A stretch of 7,212 nt of DNA from Pseudobutyrivibrio sp. (GCA_017557715.1 JAFYYE010000060.1:1-7212), one strand, 5' to 3'; positions 1-6,316 are shown, numbered from the stretch's first letter. Numbers and translations: made by a program. Notes: a model not told the origin generated them from the sequence alone.

Positions 1-34
1 CTTCGTATCGTAATCAATAAATTTAATGAAATAT

Positions 35-51
35 AAAGAGGTATGAAATGA
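35..51 (+). promoter_or_regulatory. Ribosome binding site and overlapping mini-ORF at the chemoreceptor start
   Basis: AAAGAGG (35-41) lies six bases before the ATG at 48, a normal distance. Another ATG at 43-45 opens a two-codon frame, ATG AAA TGA, whose stop overlaps the true start as ATGA. That first ATG is one base from the Shine-Dalgarno sequence, too close to be used well, so 48 is the better start. Confidence 0.6.
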
Positions 52-1862
52 ACAAGAAGAACGAAAGAGTCCCATTTATTCATTCTATTGCATTTAAAAT
101 TGTTATTTTATTTTACATTATAGTTATTTTTGCCATTACAGCTGTTGGCGGAATTTCAATAAGAAGCTCTAAGAACACCCTTAGTGAAACCTACCGCAGC
201 TATACAAAAAACCTGGCAGAAGTAGCTGCCAGCACAGTTGATTCGACCATGGATTCCACAGGTAGATATATTACCCTGGAAGGATACAATGATTTAACTG
301 GTCCTATCATCGAGAAGTATCTTTTCTCGCAGCTGGTTGCTGATGTTGAAGGCCAAAGGGAAACCATCTTTGATACCTTCGACAGACCACTTGGAAAGGT
401 AAAGATCGAAGGAGTAGAAGGCTCCTATGCGTATTATGTTAGTTCCGATGGCACCATGATTTACCATCCTACCCTAGAAAAGATTGGTGCGCCAGTTGAA
501 AATGCAGCTGTAAAAAGTATTGTACAGCGACTTCAGTCCGGAGAAACACCTGAAGACATTGGTAGTGGTTCCGTAATCTATGAATATAATGGAGCAAAAA
601 AATACGCTGGCTATGCTTTTACCGGCTGTGGATTTATCGTAATAGTCACAGGCGATTACAATTTAATTATGCAGCCAGTTGAATCCCTTAGACTAGTAAT
701 CATTCTATCAGCCATTGTTGTAATACTTGTATATATGATTATTTTCTACATCATCATCAACAAGATGCTTCGTCCATTAGGTGATGTAACAAATATTATT
801 GATCGTACTGCTCATTTCAATTTCAAGACAAGTAAACGTGGAATAGCACTTTCTAAACGCAAAGATGAAATTGGAATGATTGCTAATTCAGTACGAATAA
901 TGCGTGATTCACTTCGTGACATGGTTACAAATATAACTGATACTGAAAACCGTATTAACGATAACGTTATTACCTTAAAGAAGACTGCCGATGATGTAAA
1001 CACCATGTGCGCTGACAACTCTGCAACATCACAGGAGCTTGCAGCTTCTATGGAAGAAACATCAGCTGCTACATCAGAAATCAGCAACAATGTTTCTATT
1101 ATCAAGGATGAGGCAAACAATATTGACGATATGGCTAACAATGGAGCACAGCTTTCTAAGGATATTATGAAACGAGCTTCTGACCTTAAGCTTAGCACCA
1201 AGCAGGCTACAGAACGTACAAGAGAGACTTATGAGAACGTACGCCGTCAGACTGATGAGGCTATCGAGAATGCCAAGGCTGTAGAAAAGATTAACGAACT
1301 TACAAATACAATCATGCAGATTTCTTCACAGACATCACTGCTTGCACTTAACGCTTCTATTGAAGCTGCAAGAGCTGGTGAAGCTGGAAAAGGTTTTGCC
1401 GTTGTAGCATCTGAAATTAGTAATCTTGCAAAGCAGACTAGTGAGGCTGTAGGCAATATTGATGAAATTGTTGGCGAGGTTAACAGCGCTGTATCACAGA
1501 TGTCATCTTGCCTGGTGGATACCACAAACTTCCTTGAGGATACAGTCCTTCTTGACTACGCTGATTTTGGAAAGGTTTCAGAGCAGTACTACTCCGATGC
1601 AGAGGTATTCCAGAGTAGCATGGGCTCAATTTCAACTGGTGTAGAGGAATTGTCATCTTCCATCGAAAGTATTTCCACAACACTTAATCATATAAACGCT
1701 ACAGTAAGTGAATCCTCTCACGGCGTTTATGACATAGCTGATAAAACATCAGGTATTGTAAGTGGAACAAGTGAAGTAAACGATAGAGTCAATGATACAG
1801 AATCTGCAATCGCTTCACTTACAGACATTGTAAATATGTTCCAAATGGATGAAGAAGAATAA
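48..1862 (+). CDS. Methyl-accepting chemotaxis protein with Cache-type extracellular sensor
   Basis: A transmembrane chemoreceptor of 604 residues that should bind a ligand outside the cell and control CheA through CheW. Visible in order: a short basic N-terminus; TM1 at about 15-37; an extracellular domain at about 38-214 with a Cache-like stretch at 127-200 (YAYYVSSDGTMIYHP, then a GYAF...FIVIVTGD strand pair); TM2 at about 215-238; a HAMP domain at about 239-295 with the usual Pro (P243) and DEIG (273-276); and the signalling hairpin. The hairpin tip is canonical (SSQTSLLALNASIEAARAGE, 426-445, then GKGFAVVASE). A likely methylation segment is QELAASMEETSAATSEI, about 329-345. The C-terminal arm carries a non-heptad insert at about 495-521, rich in Asp, Tyr and Phe, which I recall from other Lachnospiraceae receptors. 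The tail ends FQMDEEE, with no NWETF-like CheR tether. The ligand cannot be read from sequence. The start is set by AAAGAGG six bases upstream. The gene stands alone, converging on aspartate kinase. Confidence 0.97.
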   Translation: MNKKNERVPFIHSIAFKIVILFYIIVIFAITAVGGISIRSSKNTLSETYRSYTKNLAEVAASTVDSTMDSTGRYITLEGYNDLTGPIIEKYLFSQLVADVEGQRETIFDTFDRPLGKVKIEGVEGSYAYYVSSDGTMIYHPTLEKIGAPVENAAVKSIVQRLQSGETPEDIGSGSVIYEYNGAKKYAGYAFTGCGFIVIVTGDYNLIMQPVESLRLVIILSAIVVILVYMIIFYIIINKMLRPLGDVTNIIDRTAHFNFKTSKRGIALSKRKDEIGMIANSVRIMRDSLRDMVTNITDTENRINDNVITLKKTADDVNTMCADNSATSQELAASMEETSAATSEISNNVSIIKDEANNIDDMANNGAQLSKDIMKRASDLKLSTKQATERTRETYENVRRQTDEAIENAKAVEKINELTNTIMQISSQTSLLALNASIEAARAGEAGKGFAVVASEISNLAKQTSEAVGNIDEIVGEVNSAVSQMSSCLVDTTNFLEDTVLLDYADFGKVSEQYYSDAEVFQSSMGSISTGVEELSSSIESISTTLNHINATVSESSHGVYDIADKTSGIVSGTSEVNDRVNDTESAIASLTDIVNMFQMDEEE

Positions 1863-1900
1863 TATTATTTATAAATTAACTATCTAATCCAACAAAAAAG

Positions 1901-1940
1901 GGAGTACACTTTATGACTATTTAAAGTGTACTCCTTATCT
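1901..1940. terminator. Bidirectional rho-independent terminator between convergent genes
   Basis: A perfect 13-bp stem, GGAGTACACTTTA (1901-1913) with TAAAGTGTACTCC (1922-1934), encloses an 8-base loop. On the plus strand it is followed by TTATCTTTTT, ending the chemoreceptor transcript. On the minus strand the same stem is followed by CTTTTTTGTT, ending the aspartate kinase transcript 20 bases after its stop codon. The minus-strand U tract is the cleaner one. Confidence 0.93.
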
Positions 1941-1953
1941 TTTTAGTTTTGAT

Positions 1954-3276
1954 TTAAAGCTTTGTCATAACAAAGATATCATAGATAGCCTTCACCGCAG
2001 CCTCGAAATCTTCGTTCTGTACACCGATGATGATGTTAAGCTCTGATGAACCCTGATCAATCATTCGTACATTTACTCTTGCGTGGCTAAGGGCTGAGAA
2101 GATACGACCGGCAGTACCACGTGTGCTCTTCATTCCTCGACCTACAACTGCGATAAGTGCAAGGTCTGATTCAATCTCGATAGAATCTGGTGCACAGTTT
2201 CTGTGGATAGCAGAAACTACCGCCTGTTCCTTATTAATGAACTCGTCCTCGTGAACTACAACTGTCATGGTATCGATACCTGAAGGCATATGCTCGATGC
2301 TGATTCCGTTATCCTCGAATGCCTGAAGTGCCTTTCTACAGAAACCAACCTCAGAGTTCATAAGTGATTTTGTAATAAGTACTGTACAGAATCCCTTCTT
2401 TCCAGCAATACCTGTGATAACGTATTCATTCTTCTGAGCTGTAGATTCAACAATCCAAGTTCCGTCGTCCTCTGGTCTGTTTGTATTCTTAATATTAATA
2501 GGAATACCAGCAGAACGAACTGGGAAAATAGCATCCTCGTGAAGAACACCAGCACCCATATATGAAAGCTCTCGAAGCTCTCTGTATGTAATAGTCTGCA
2601 TGCCAACTGGATTCTTAACAATACGTGGATCGCAAATCAAAAATCCGGAAACATCTGTCCAGTTTTCGTATACGTCAACCTTTGCTGCCCCGGCAACAAT
2701 AGAACCTGTAACATCAGAACCGCCACGAGAGAATGTCTTGACTTTGCCATCTTTTCCACAGCCATAGAAACCTGGAATAACAGCACGAGGGTGCTCCTCA
2801 AGAGCCTTTGCCATAGTCTTTTCTGTTTTGTAAGAATTAAGCATTCCTTCTTCATTGAAAAAGATAACTTCCTTGGCATCGATAAAATCGTAGCCTAAGT
2901 ATTCAGCCATAATCTTTCCATTAAGATACTCTCCACGGCTTGCGAGATAATCCAAAGATAAATCCTCTTTGATATCAGCAGCAATCTGCTTGAAGTCCTC
3001 ATCCAAAGAGAAGTTCTTTAACTCAAGTCCTGTGATAATCTCATCATAGCGGGCCTTGATAGCTTTAAGATTTTCAGTTACATCCTTCCCTGCCTTGGCA
3101 GCCTCGTATGTGCCAATAAGCATATCTGTAACCTTTGTATCCTTGCTGTTGCGCTTACCCGGTGCTGATGGAACCACAAATACACGATTCTCATCTGCGC
3201 GAATGATATCGCCAACCTTCTTAAACTGGCCGGCGTCTGCAAGTGAGCTACCGCCGAATTTAACTACCTTCTTCAT
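1954..3276 (-). CDS. Aspartate kinase (aspartokinase, Bacillus YclM/ThrD-like type)
   Basis: Catalyses ATP-dependent phosphorylation of L-aspartate to 4-phospho-aspartate in the cytosol, the first step toward lysine/diaminopimelate, threonine and methionine. The 440 residues start with the amino-acid-kinase signature KFGGSSLAD (6-14), followed by SAPGKR (37-42), SRGEYLNGKIMAEYLG (113-128), and FSRGGSD (182-188), which leads into the nucleotide-binding region YENWTDVSGFLICDPR (203-218). Two ACT regulatory domains follow, at about 297-345 and 372-435; the second has the ALIAVVG...VNVRMIDQGSSE pattern. Length and motifs match from memory the monofunctional Bacillus subtilis YclM enzyme (about 454 residues), which is feedback-inhibited by lysine plus threonine; inhibition here is inferred. 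It is not fused to homoserine dehydrogenase. The ribosome binding site AAGAGG lies 12 bases before the ATG, a long spacing, but the start is fixed by the conserved MKKVVKFGG. It lies 103 bases downstream of the ABC ATPase gene and may be partly co-transcribed with it. Confidence 0.97.
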   Translation of the reverse strand: MKKVVKFGGSSLADAGQFKKVGDIIRADENRVFVVPSAPGKRNSKDTKVTDMLIGTYEAAKAGKDVTENLKAIKARYDEIITGLELKNFSLDEDFKQIAADIKEDLSLDYLASRGEYLNGKIMAEYLGYDFIDAKEVIFFNEEGMLNSYKTEKTMAKALEEHPRAVIPGFYGCGKDGKVKTFSRGGSDVTGSIVAGAAKVDVYENWTDVSGFLICDPRIVKNPVGMQTITYRELRELSYMGAGVLHEDAIFPVRSAGIPINIKNTNRPEDDGTWIVESTAQKNEYVITGIAGKKGFCTVLITKSLMNSEVGFCRKALQAFEDNGISIEHMPSGIDTMTVVVHEDEFINKEQAVVSAIHRNCAPDSIEIESDLALIAVVGRGMKSTRGTAGRIFSALSHARVNVRMIDQGSSELNIIIGVQNEDFEAAVKAIYDIFVMTKL

Positions 3277-3300
3277 GATTAACTAAAACCTCTTTGTTCT

Positions 3301-3329
3301 AATTTATTTTGATATGATTTAACTTTCAA
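3301..3329 (-). promoter_or_regulatory. Candidate promoter for aspartate kinase
   Basis: On the minus strand TTGAAA (3324-3329, 5 of 6 to the -35 consensus) stands 17 bases before TAAATT (3301-3306, 4 of 6 to the -10). The implied transcription start near 3294 would leave the Shine-Dalgarno sequence at the very 5' end, which is awkward. An alternative extended -10, TGATATGAT (3336-3344), starting near 3329, gives a more normal leader and matches the box conserved upstream of the ABC operon. Either or both may be used. Confidence 0.35.
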
Positions 3330-3342
3330 TATGATATCATAT
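3329..3342. repeat. 14-bp perfect palindrome upstream of aspartate kinase
   Basis: ATATGATATCATAT reads the same on both strands. Its right part also pairs with a further copy of the half-site to the left: GATATGAT at 3311-3318 and ATCATATC at 3336-3343 are exact inverted repeats 17 bases apart. It overlaps both candidate aspartate kinase promoters, so it could be a second operator. An all-A/T-rich palindrome may also arise by chance. Confidence 0.4.
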
Positions 3343-3344
3343 CA

Positions 3345-3360
3345 CTTTAATAAGTTAAAG
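3345..3360. promoter_or_regulatory. Candidate operator upstream of aspartate kinase (shared with the ABC operon)
   Basis: On the plus strand CTTTAA-TAAG-TTAAAG is a perfect 6+6 inverted repeat. It matches 14 of 16 bases with the repeat at 6230-6245 upstream of the substrate-binding protein gene, in the same orientation relative to the downstream gene and three bases before a TATGAT box. The core TTAAC-TT-ATTAA resembles MarR-family operators such as the zinc-regulator AdcR/ZitR site TTAACYRGTTAA, with mismatches. The regulator is unknown and not encoded in the window. Confidence 0.5.
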
Positions 3361-3364
3361 CACT

Positions 3365-3378
3365 AAATTATCTAATTT
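3365..3378. repeat. AT-rich inverted repeat after the ABC ATPase stop codon
   Basis: AAATTA-TC-TAATTT is a perfect 6+6 inverted repeat starting just after the ATPase stop codon. It has no G or C in its arms and no U tract follows, so it is not a convincing terminator. It is the third palindrome in a 103-base intergenic region and may be a protein-binding site or chance in AT-rich DNA. Confidence 0.25.
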
Positions 3379-3379
3379 T

Positions 3380-4180
3380 TTATGACAAAAGTACTCTGTC
3401 ATTATCTAATTCTTCTCCAGCCCCTACCTTAAACTTCTCCAAAAGATCGTTTACGGTAAGTCCGGCTCTCTCTTCCCCTGCGGTATCAAAGACAATCTGA
3501 CCTGCATTCATCATCAGTGTGCGGTTGCCCACCTCCAGTGCCTGATGCATATTGTGGGTGACCATGAGACAAGTGATGCCTCTTTCTGCCACGATTCTCT
3601 TTGTGAGCTCTAACACCTTTTCTGCTGTGGCTGGATCCAAAGCCGCTGTGTGCTCATCTAAAAGCAAAAGCTTTGGTGTGACGAATGTAGCCATGAGAAG
3701 TGTCAGTGCCTGACGCTGTCCGCCTGACAAAAGACCAACTGGCTGCTTCATTCTGTCCTCAAGCCCCATTCCAAGAAGGGATAACTGCTCTCTAAATCTG
3801 GCTTTGTCTTTGCCGCTGATTCTTGAAAAATACTGGCTGGAAGAATGGCTGGCACGAAGATATGCAAGCGCCATGTTTTCCTCAATGGTCATGCTTGGTG
3901 CAGTGCCCTTCAGTGGGTCCTGGAAAAGATGACCGATTACCTTGCTTCTAACATGCTCCTTTTTAAAGGTGATGTCCTCCCCATCAAGATAAATGTTTCC
4001 TTCGTCCACAATGAATGTGCCAGCGATGGCATTAAACATGGTAGATTTGCCCGCTCCGTTTGAGCCAACGATTGTAGCAAAATCTCCATCCTTTAAATCC
4101 AGACTAAGGTGAGTCAGCGCTGTCTTTTCATTGACAGTGCCTGGGTTGAAGGTCTTTGAAATGTTGTCTAGCTTAAGCAT
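3380..4180 (-). CDS. ABC transporter ATP-binding protein (TrpZ-like, amino-acid-type importer)
   Basis: The cytoplasmic ATPase that powers the importer encoded with it. The 266 residues contain a complete nucleotide-binding domain: Walker A GSNGAGKS (39-46), Q-loop Gln87 in FQD, signature LSGGQ (151-155), Walker B LLLLDE (171-176), D-loop ALD (180-182) and H-loop His209 in VTHN. The residue after the catalytic Glu176 is His (DEH) rather than the usual Pro, which I recall as typical of the ATPases paired with ABC_sub_bind binding proteins (COG1101). All catalytic residues are present. Its ATG overlaps the last 8 bases of the permease gene, with AAGGGGG nine bases upstream inside that gene, so translation is probably coupled. 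The substrate is unknown: relatives are usually labelled tryptophan/tyrosine transporters, but the shared regulatory element with aspartate kinase points to aspartate-family metabolism (inference). Confidence 0.95.
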   Translation of the reverse strand: MLKLDNISKTFNPGTVNEKTALTHLSLDLKDGDFATIVGSNGAGKSTMFNAIAGTFIVDEGNIYLDGEDITFKKEHVRSKVIGHLFQDPLKGTAPSMTIEENMALAYLRASHSSSQYFSRISGKDKARFREQLSLLGMGLEDRMKQPVGLLSGGQRQALTLLMATFVTPKLLLLDEHTAALDPATAEKVLELTKRIVAERGITCLMVTHNMHQALEVGNRTLMMNAGQIVFDTAGEERAGLTVNDLLEKFKVGAGEELDNDRVLLS

Positions 4181-5123
4181 TTTCCTTCACCCCCTTTGTA
4201 TTTCCTCTGTAATTTGCAAACTCTCTCTTTTTAAGGGCTGCCTTGCGGCGAACATAAGGAGCTGCAATAGCAACTGCTACGATGATTGCTGACACGAGCT
4301 TTAAAGCTTCCGCTGGTACAGACAATCTAAGAGCGATTGCAACGATAAATCTGTAAAGCACTGATCCAAGGATTGTTCCAAGGATACGTCTAATTGTGCT
4401 TCCCTTATTTCCAATCAGGCTCTGGCCGATTATAAGTGATGCCAATGAGATTGTGACCATACCAGTGCCGATATTAATATCGCATGACTTCTGGTACTGA
4501 GCAATCAGTGCACCTGAAAGACCTGTGAGGGAATTAGCAAGACAAAGGCCTACAGTAATTGTAAGTGTTGGATTGATGGATGATGATTTGACCATCTCTG
4601 CATTATCTCCAGTGGCACGAATAGACATACCAAGTGTGGTGCCAAGGAACCACCAGATGATAAGTGCAATCACCACTACAATCAAGAGTACTGTAACTAC
4701 CTTGTACCAATCTCCGAATATCGTATATACGAATCCATCTTTTCCAAGGGAAAATAATGTGTCGCATCCGAAGAGATTAATCAATGATGAGAATCCCATC
4801 ACCGCAATATTGATGGTATATAATCCTGTATTTACGATAATGCCCGCAAGAATAGATTCTACACCAAGTTTGGTCTGGAGAAAAGCGGTAACAAAACCTG
4901 CAAGTGCTCCAGATATCATTGCAGCAAAAAGTGCCAGGAATGGATGACCTGTAAGTGTGACCATTGCCCCCACTGCACACCCTAAAGTGAAACATCCATC
5001 TGTGGTCAAATCTGCAATATTAAGTATTGTAAAAGAAATAAAAAGTGCTAAAGCAACTAGGGCATAGATACACCCTAGTTCTAAAGCACTTTGAAAAATC
5101 GAAACTGTAAAAATACCAGTCAT
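4173..5123 (-). CDS. ABC transporter permease (LivH/TrpY-like, BPD_transp_2 type)
   Basis: The membrane channel subunit of the importer. The 316 residues are very hydrophobic, with about eight or nine likely membrane segments (roughly 13-33, 45-60, 64-83, 88-110, 143-161, 187-210, 222-238, 247-267, 275-291) and a basic C-terminal tail (RRKAALKKR). The N-terminal ISFTILNIADLTTDGCFTLG (29-48) is the characteristic signature of this branched-chain/TrpY-like permease family. The cytoplasmic loop LGMSIRATGDNAEMVKS (164-180) is the expected coupling loop for the ATPase. Length is normal for the family, which works as a homodimer. The gene follows the binding-protein gene by 24 bases and overlaps the ATPase gene by 8, so the three form one operon. 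The chosen ATG has a weak AGGGG site 11 bases upstream; a better-spaced ATG five bases earlier opens only a two-codon frame. Confidence 0.95.
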   Translation of the reverse strand: MTGIFTVSIFQSALELGCIYALVALALFISFTILNIADLTTDGCFTLGCAVGAMVTLTGHPFLALFAAMISGALAGFVTAFLQTKLGVESILAGIIVNTGLYTINIAVMGFSSLINLFGCDTLFSLGKDGFVYTIFGDWYKVVTVLLIVVVIALIIWWFLGTTLGMSIRATGDNAEMVKSSSINPTLTITVGLCLANSLTGLSGALIAQYQKSCDINIGTGMVTISLASLIIGQSLIGNKGSTIRRILGTILGSVLYRFIVAIALRLSVPAEALKLVSAIIVAVAIAAPYVRRKAALKKREFANYRGNTKGVKENA

Positions 5124-5139
5124 AACATTAAAAACCCCT
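5121..5139 (-). promoter_or_regulatory. Weak ribosome binding site and two-codon leader at the permease start
   Basis: AGGGG (5135-5139 on the minus strand) is six bases from an ATG at 5128-5126, which reads ATG TTA TGA. The TGA overlaps the permease ATG (5123-5121) as ATGA. Ribosomes may therefore start at the two-codon frame and re-start on the permease, lowering or coupling its output. The same arrangement occurs at the chemoreceptor start, so it may be coincidence in AT-rich DNA. Confidence 0.4.
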
Positions 5140-5147
5140 AATTATTT

Positions 5148-6185
5148 TTATTTAAACTCCTTTGATGTTTGGATTTCCACGAATCCATCACACATATCAC
5201 GAAGCTTTTCGTAATCTAAATCAAGCGCTGCAGCTGTCTCAGTATTAACTGTAGCTGTTCCATTGTCCAGAGTCTTAACTGGAAGAGATGCTGGAGCCTT
5301 GCCATCCAATAATACCTCTGCCACCATATTGGCTGTCTCTACACCGAGTGTAGCGTAGTTTACACCATATCCAAGATAAGCACCATTGAGCGCGAAGGAA
5401 TCAGCACCGCAGTAATGAGGGATTCCTGCCTCGATGAACTTCTCATAGATACCAAGCTCTGCTGTCATGATTGTGTTGTCGGTAGGTGTGAAAACTGCAT
5501 CTACCTTTTCTGCACAAAGAGCATCTGCTGCAAGCATAACCTCATCGTTCTTTGTACCTGTCTTCTCTACCACTTCGATGCCAGCCTTCTCAAGATAAGC
5601 CTTTGCATCCTTAACTGGCGCTGTGGAAGCATCCTGTGACTTGTCATAGAGGATACCAACCTTTGTCAAATCTCTGTCCTGCTCCATCATCAAATCAAGA
5701 ATAGCTTCTGTATTAAGAGCATCTGATGTACCTGTGATGTTTGCCCCTGGAGCATCATTTGATGCAACAAGACCTGCGCCCTCAGGATCTGATACTGCTG
5801 CAAATACAACTGGAATCTGATTTTCCTCTGTGGCAGACTGACAAATCATAGCTGTAGGTGTAGCGATTGGAACAAGCACATCCACTTCGTCGTTGATAAG
5901 CTCTGTCACAATCTGATTGATTGTAGTGGAATCAGCCTGACCATTATAATAGTAGTCCTTATAATTGAAGGTGACACCCTTTTCCTCTGCGATAGCATCA
6001 AGCTGCTTCTCAAGATTGTCAACAATCTGATTAAGGGATGCATCATCAACATACTGGATAATACCAACCTTATAAACCTTGGCACCGTCTGCTGCATCTT
6101 CCTCTGATGAAGCACTACCACATCCTGCCAAAGTAGCCCCTGCCAATGCCATTATCATTAACATAGATAATAATCTCTTTTTCAT
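5148..6185 (-). CDS. ABC transporter substrate-binding lipoprotein (ABC_sub_bind/TrpX family)
   Basis: The extracytoplasmic binding subunit that captures the substrate and delivers it to the permease. The 345 residues begin with a lipoprotein signal peptide: basic MKKR, a hydrophobic core, and the lipobox LAGC with the lipidated Cys at 22, followed by a Ser/Glu/Asp-rich linker. The mature protein has the two-lobed periplasmic-binding fold of PF04392 type: YKVGIIQYVDD near 39-48, IATPTAMICQSATEENQIPVVFAAVSDPEGAGLV in the first lobe, NITGTSD, then TKVGILYD, DAVFTPTDNTI and the closing GYGVNYATLG. Known relatives bind tryptophan, tyrosine or other small amines, so exact specificity cannot be assigned. 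The segment VDDASLN replaces the VEHPALD I remember as common near the ligand site, which may mean a different ligand. It is the first and promoter-proximal gene of the operon, with AGGAGG seven bases before ATG, the strongest ribosome binding site in the window, fitting the usual excess of binding protein. Confidence 0.95.
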   Translation of the reverse strand: MKKRLLSMLMIMALAGATLAGCGSASSEEDAADGAKVYKVGIIQYVDDASLNQIVDNLEKQLDAIAEEKGVTFNYKDYYYNGQADSTTINQIVTELINDEVDVLVPIATPTAMICQSATEENQIPVVFAAVSDPEGAGLVASNDAPGANITGTSDALNTEAILDLMMEQDRDLTKVGILYDKSQDASTAPVKDAKAYLEKAGIEVVEKTGTKNDEVMLAADALCAEKVDAVFTPTDNTIMTAELGIYEKFIEAGIPHYCGADSFALNGAYLGYGVNYATLGVETANMVAEVLLDGKAPASLPVKTLDNGTATVNTETAAALDLDYEKLRDMCDGFVEIQTSKEFK

Positions 6186-6192
6186 ACTACTT

Positions 6193-6198
6193 CCTCCT
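6193..6198 (-). promoter_or_regulatory. Strong Shine-Dalgarno site of the binding-protein gene
   Basis: AGGAGG on the minus strand lies seven bases before the ATG at 6185. It is a full consensus site and much stronger than those of the permease (AGGGG) and aspartate kinase (AAGAGG at long spacing). Confidence 0.9.
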
Positions 6199-6209
6199 GT
6201 TAAAAACTG

Positions 6210-6238
6210 ACTTTAATTTTAACATAACGCTTTAGCAA
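6210..6238 (-). promoter_or_regulatory. Candidate promoter of the ABC operon
   Basis: TTGCTA (6233-6238, 4 of 6 to -35) stands 17 bases before TAAAGT (6210-6215, 4 of 6 to -10). It would start transcription only a few bases before the Shine-Dalgarno sequence. An alternative -10, TATGTT (6221-6226), sits three bases after the inverted repeat, exactly where TATGAT sits upstream of aspartate kinase. All matches are weak, so the promoter may need an activator. The assignment is tentative. Confidence 0.25.
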
Positions 6239-6245
6239 GTTAAAG
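6230..6245. promoter_or_regulatory. Candidate operator upstream of the ABC operon (shared with aspartate kinase)
   Basis: On the plus strand CTTTA-GCAAGT-TAAAG is a 5+5 inverted repeat. It matches the aspartate kinase repeat at 3345-3360 at 14 of 16 positions and sits in the same orientation toward its gene. It overlaps the candidate -35 region, where a repressor would block polymerase or a class II activator would contact it. Confidence 0.5.
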
Positions 6246-6267
6246 TATTAATTAGTGTAGATAATAT

Positions 6268-6313
6268 AAACCAGCGGATTTTTGGGTTGTTACCCTGTTT
6301 TCCGCTGGTTTGT
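6268..6313 (-). terminator. Terminator hairpin after the small membrane-protein genes
   Basis: An 11-bp perfect stem, AAACCAGCGGA (6268-6278) with TCCGCTGGTTT (6301-6311), is topped by a second stem GGGT/ACCC (6284-6287 with 6292-6295) with a 4-base loop, separated by a symmetric 5x5 internal loop. It starts six bases after the stop codon of the preceding minus-strand gene. Reading that way, the tail is TTTATATTAT, a modest U tract. Reading on the plus strand the tail TTTGTTTTTT is better, though no plus-strand gene leads into it. The likely job is to end the upstream operon and insulate the ABC operon promoter. Confidence 0.7.
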
Positions 6314-6316
6314 TTT

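Noticed and set aside
812..1201. 129-residue minus-strand ORF inside the chemoreceptor gene
   Set aside because: Its Ser/Leu/Ile-rich composition is the antisense of a heptad-repeat coding region; the plus frame has full domain structure.
1954..3276. Bifunctional aspartate kinase/homoserine dehydrogenase
   Set aside because: The protein ends after the second ACT domain at 440 residues with no dehydrogenase domain.
3345..3360. Weak terminator after the ABC ATPase gene
   Set aside because: The repeat has almost no G/C and no U tract follows in the direction of transcription. The match with the site at 6230-6245 fits an operator better.
3277..3379. Lysine riboswitch (L-box) upstream of aspartate kinase
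   Set aside because: The 103-base gap is too short for the roughly 170-base aptamer, is nearly all A/T, and has no terminator hairpin.
4525..4947. 140-residue plus-strand ORF
   Set aside because: It is antisense to the clear permease gene and has no motif; a shadow of a well-conserved frame.
3331..6245. ABC operon flanked by direct repeats as a mobile or composite element
   Set aside because: The two 30-base matches are imperfect and both sit exactly at promoter positions. No transposase, integrase or target duplication is present, so shared regulation explains them better.
6186..6267. T-box or other riboswitch leader for the ABC operon
   Set aside because: Only about 80 bases separate the hairpin from the start codon, and no TGGNACCGCG-like T-box motif or anti-terminator pair is seen.
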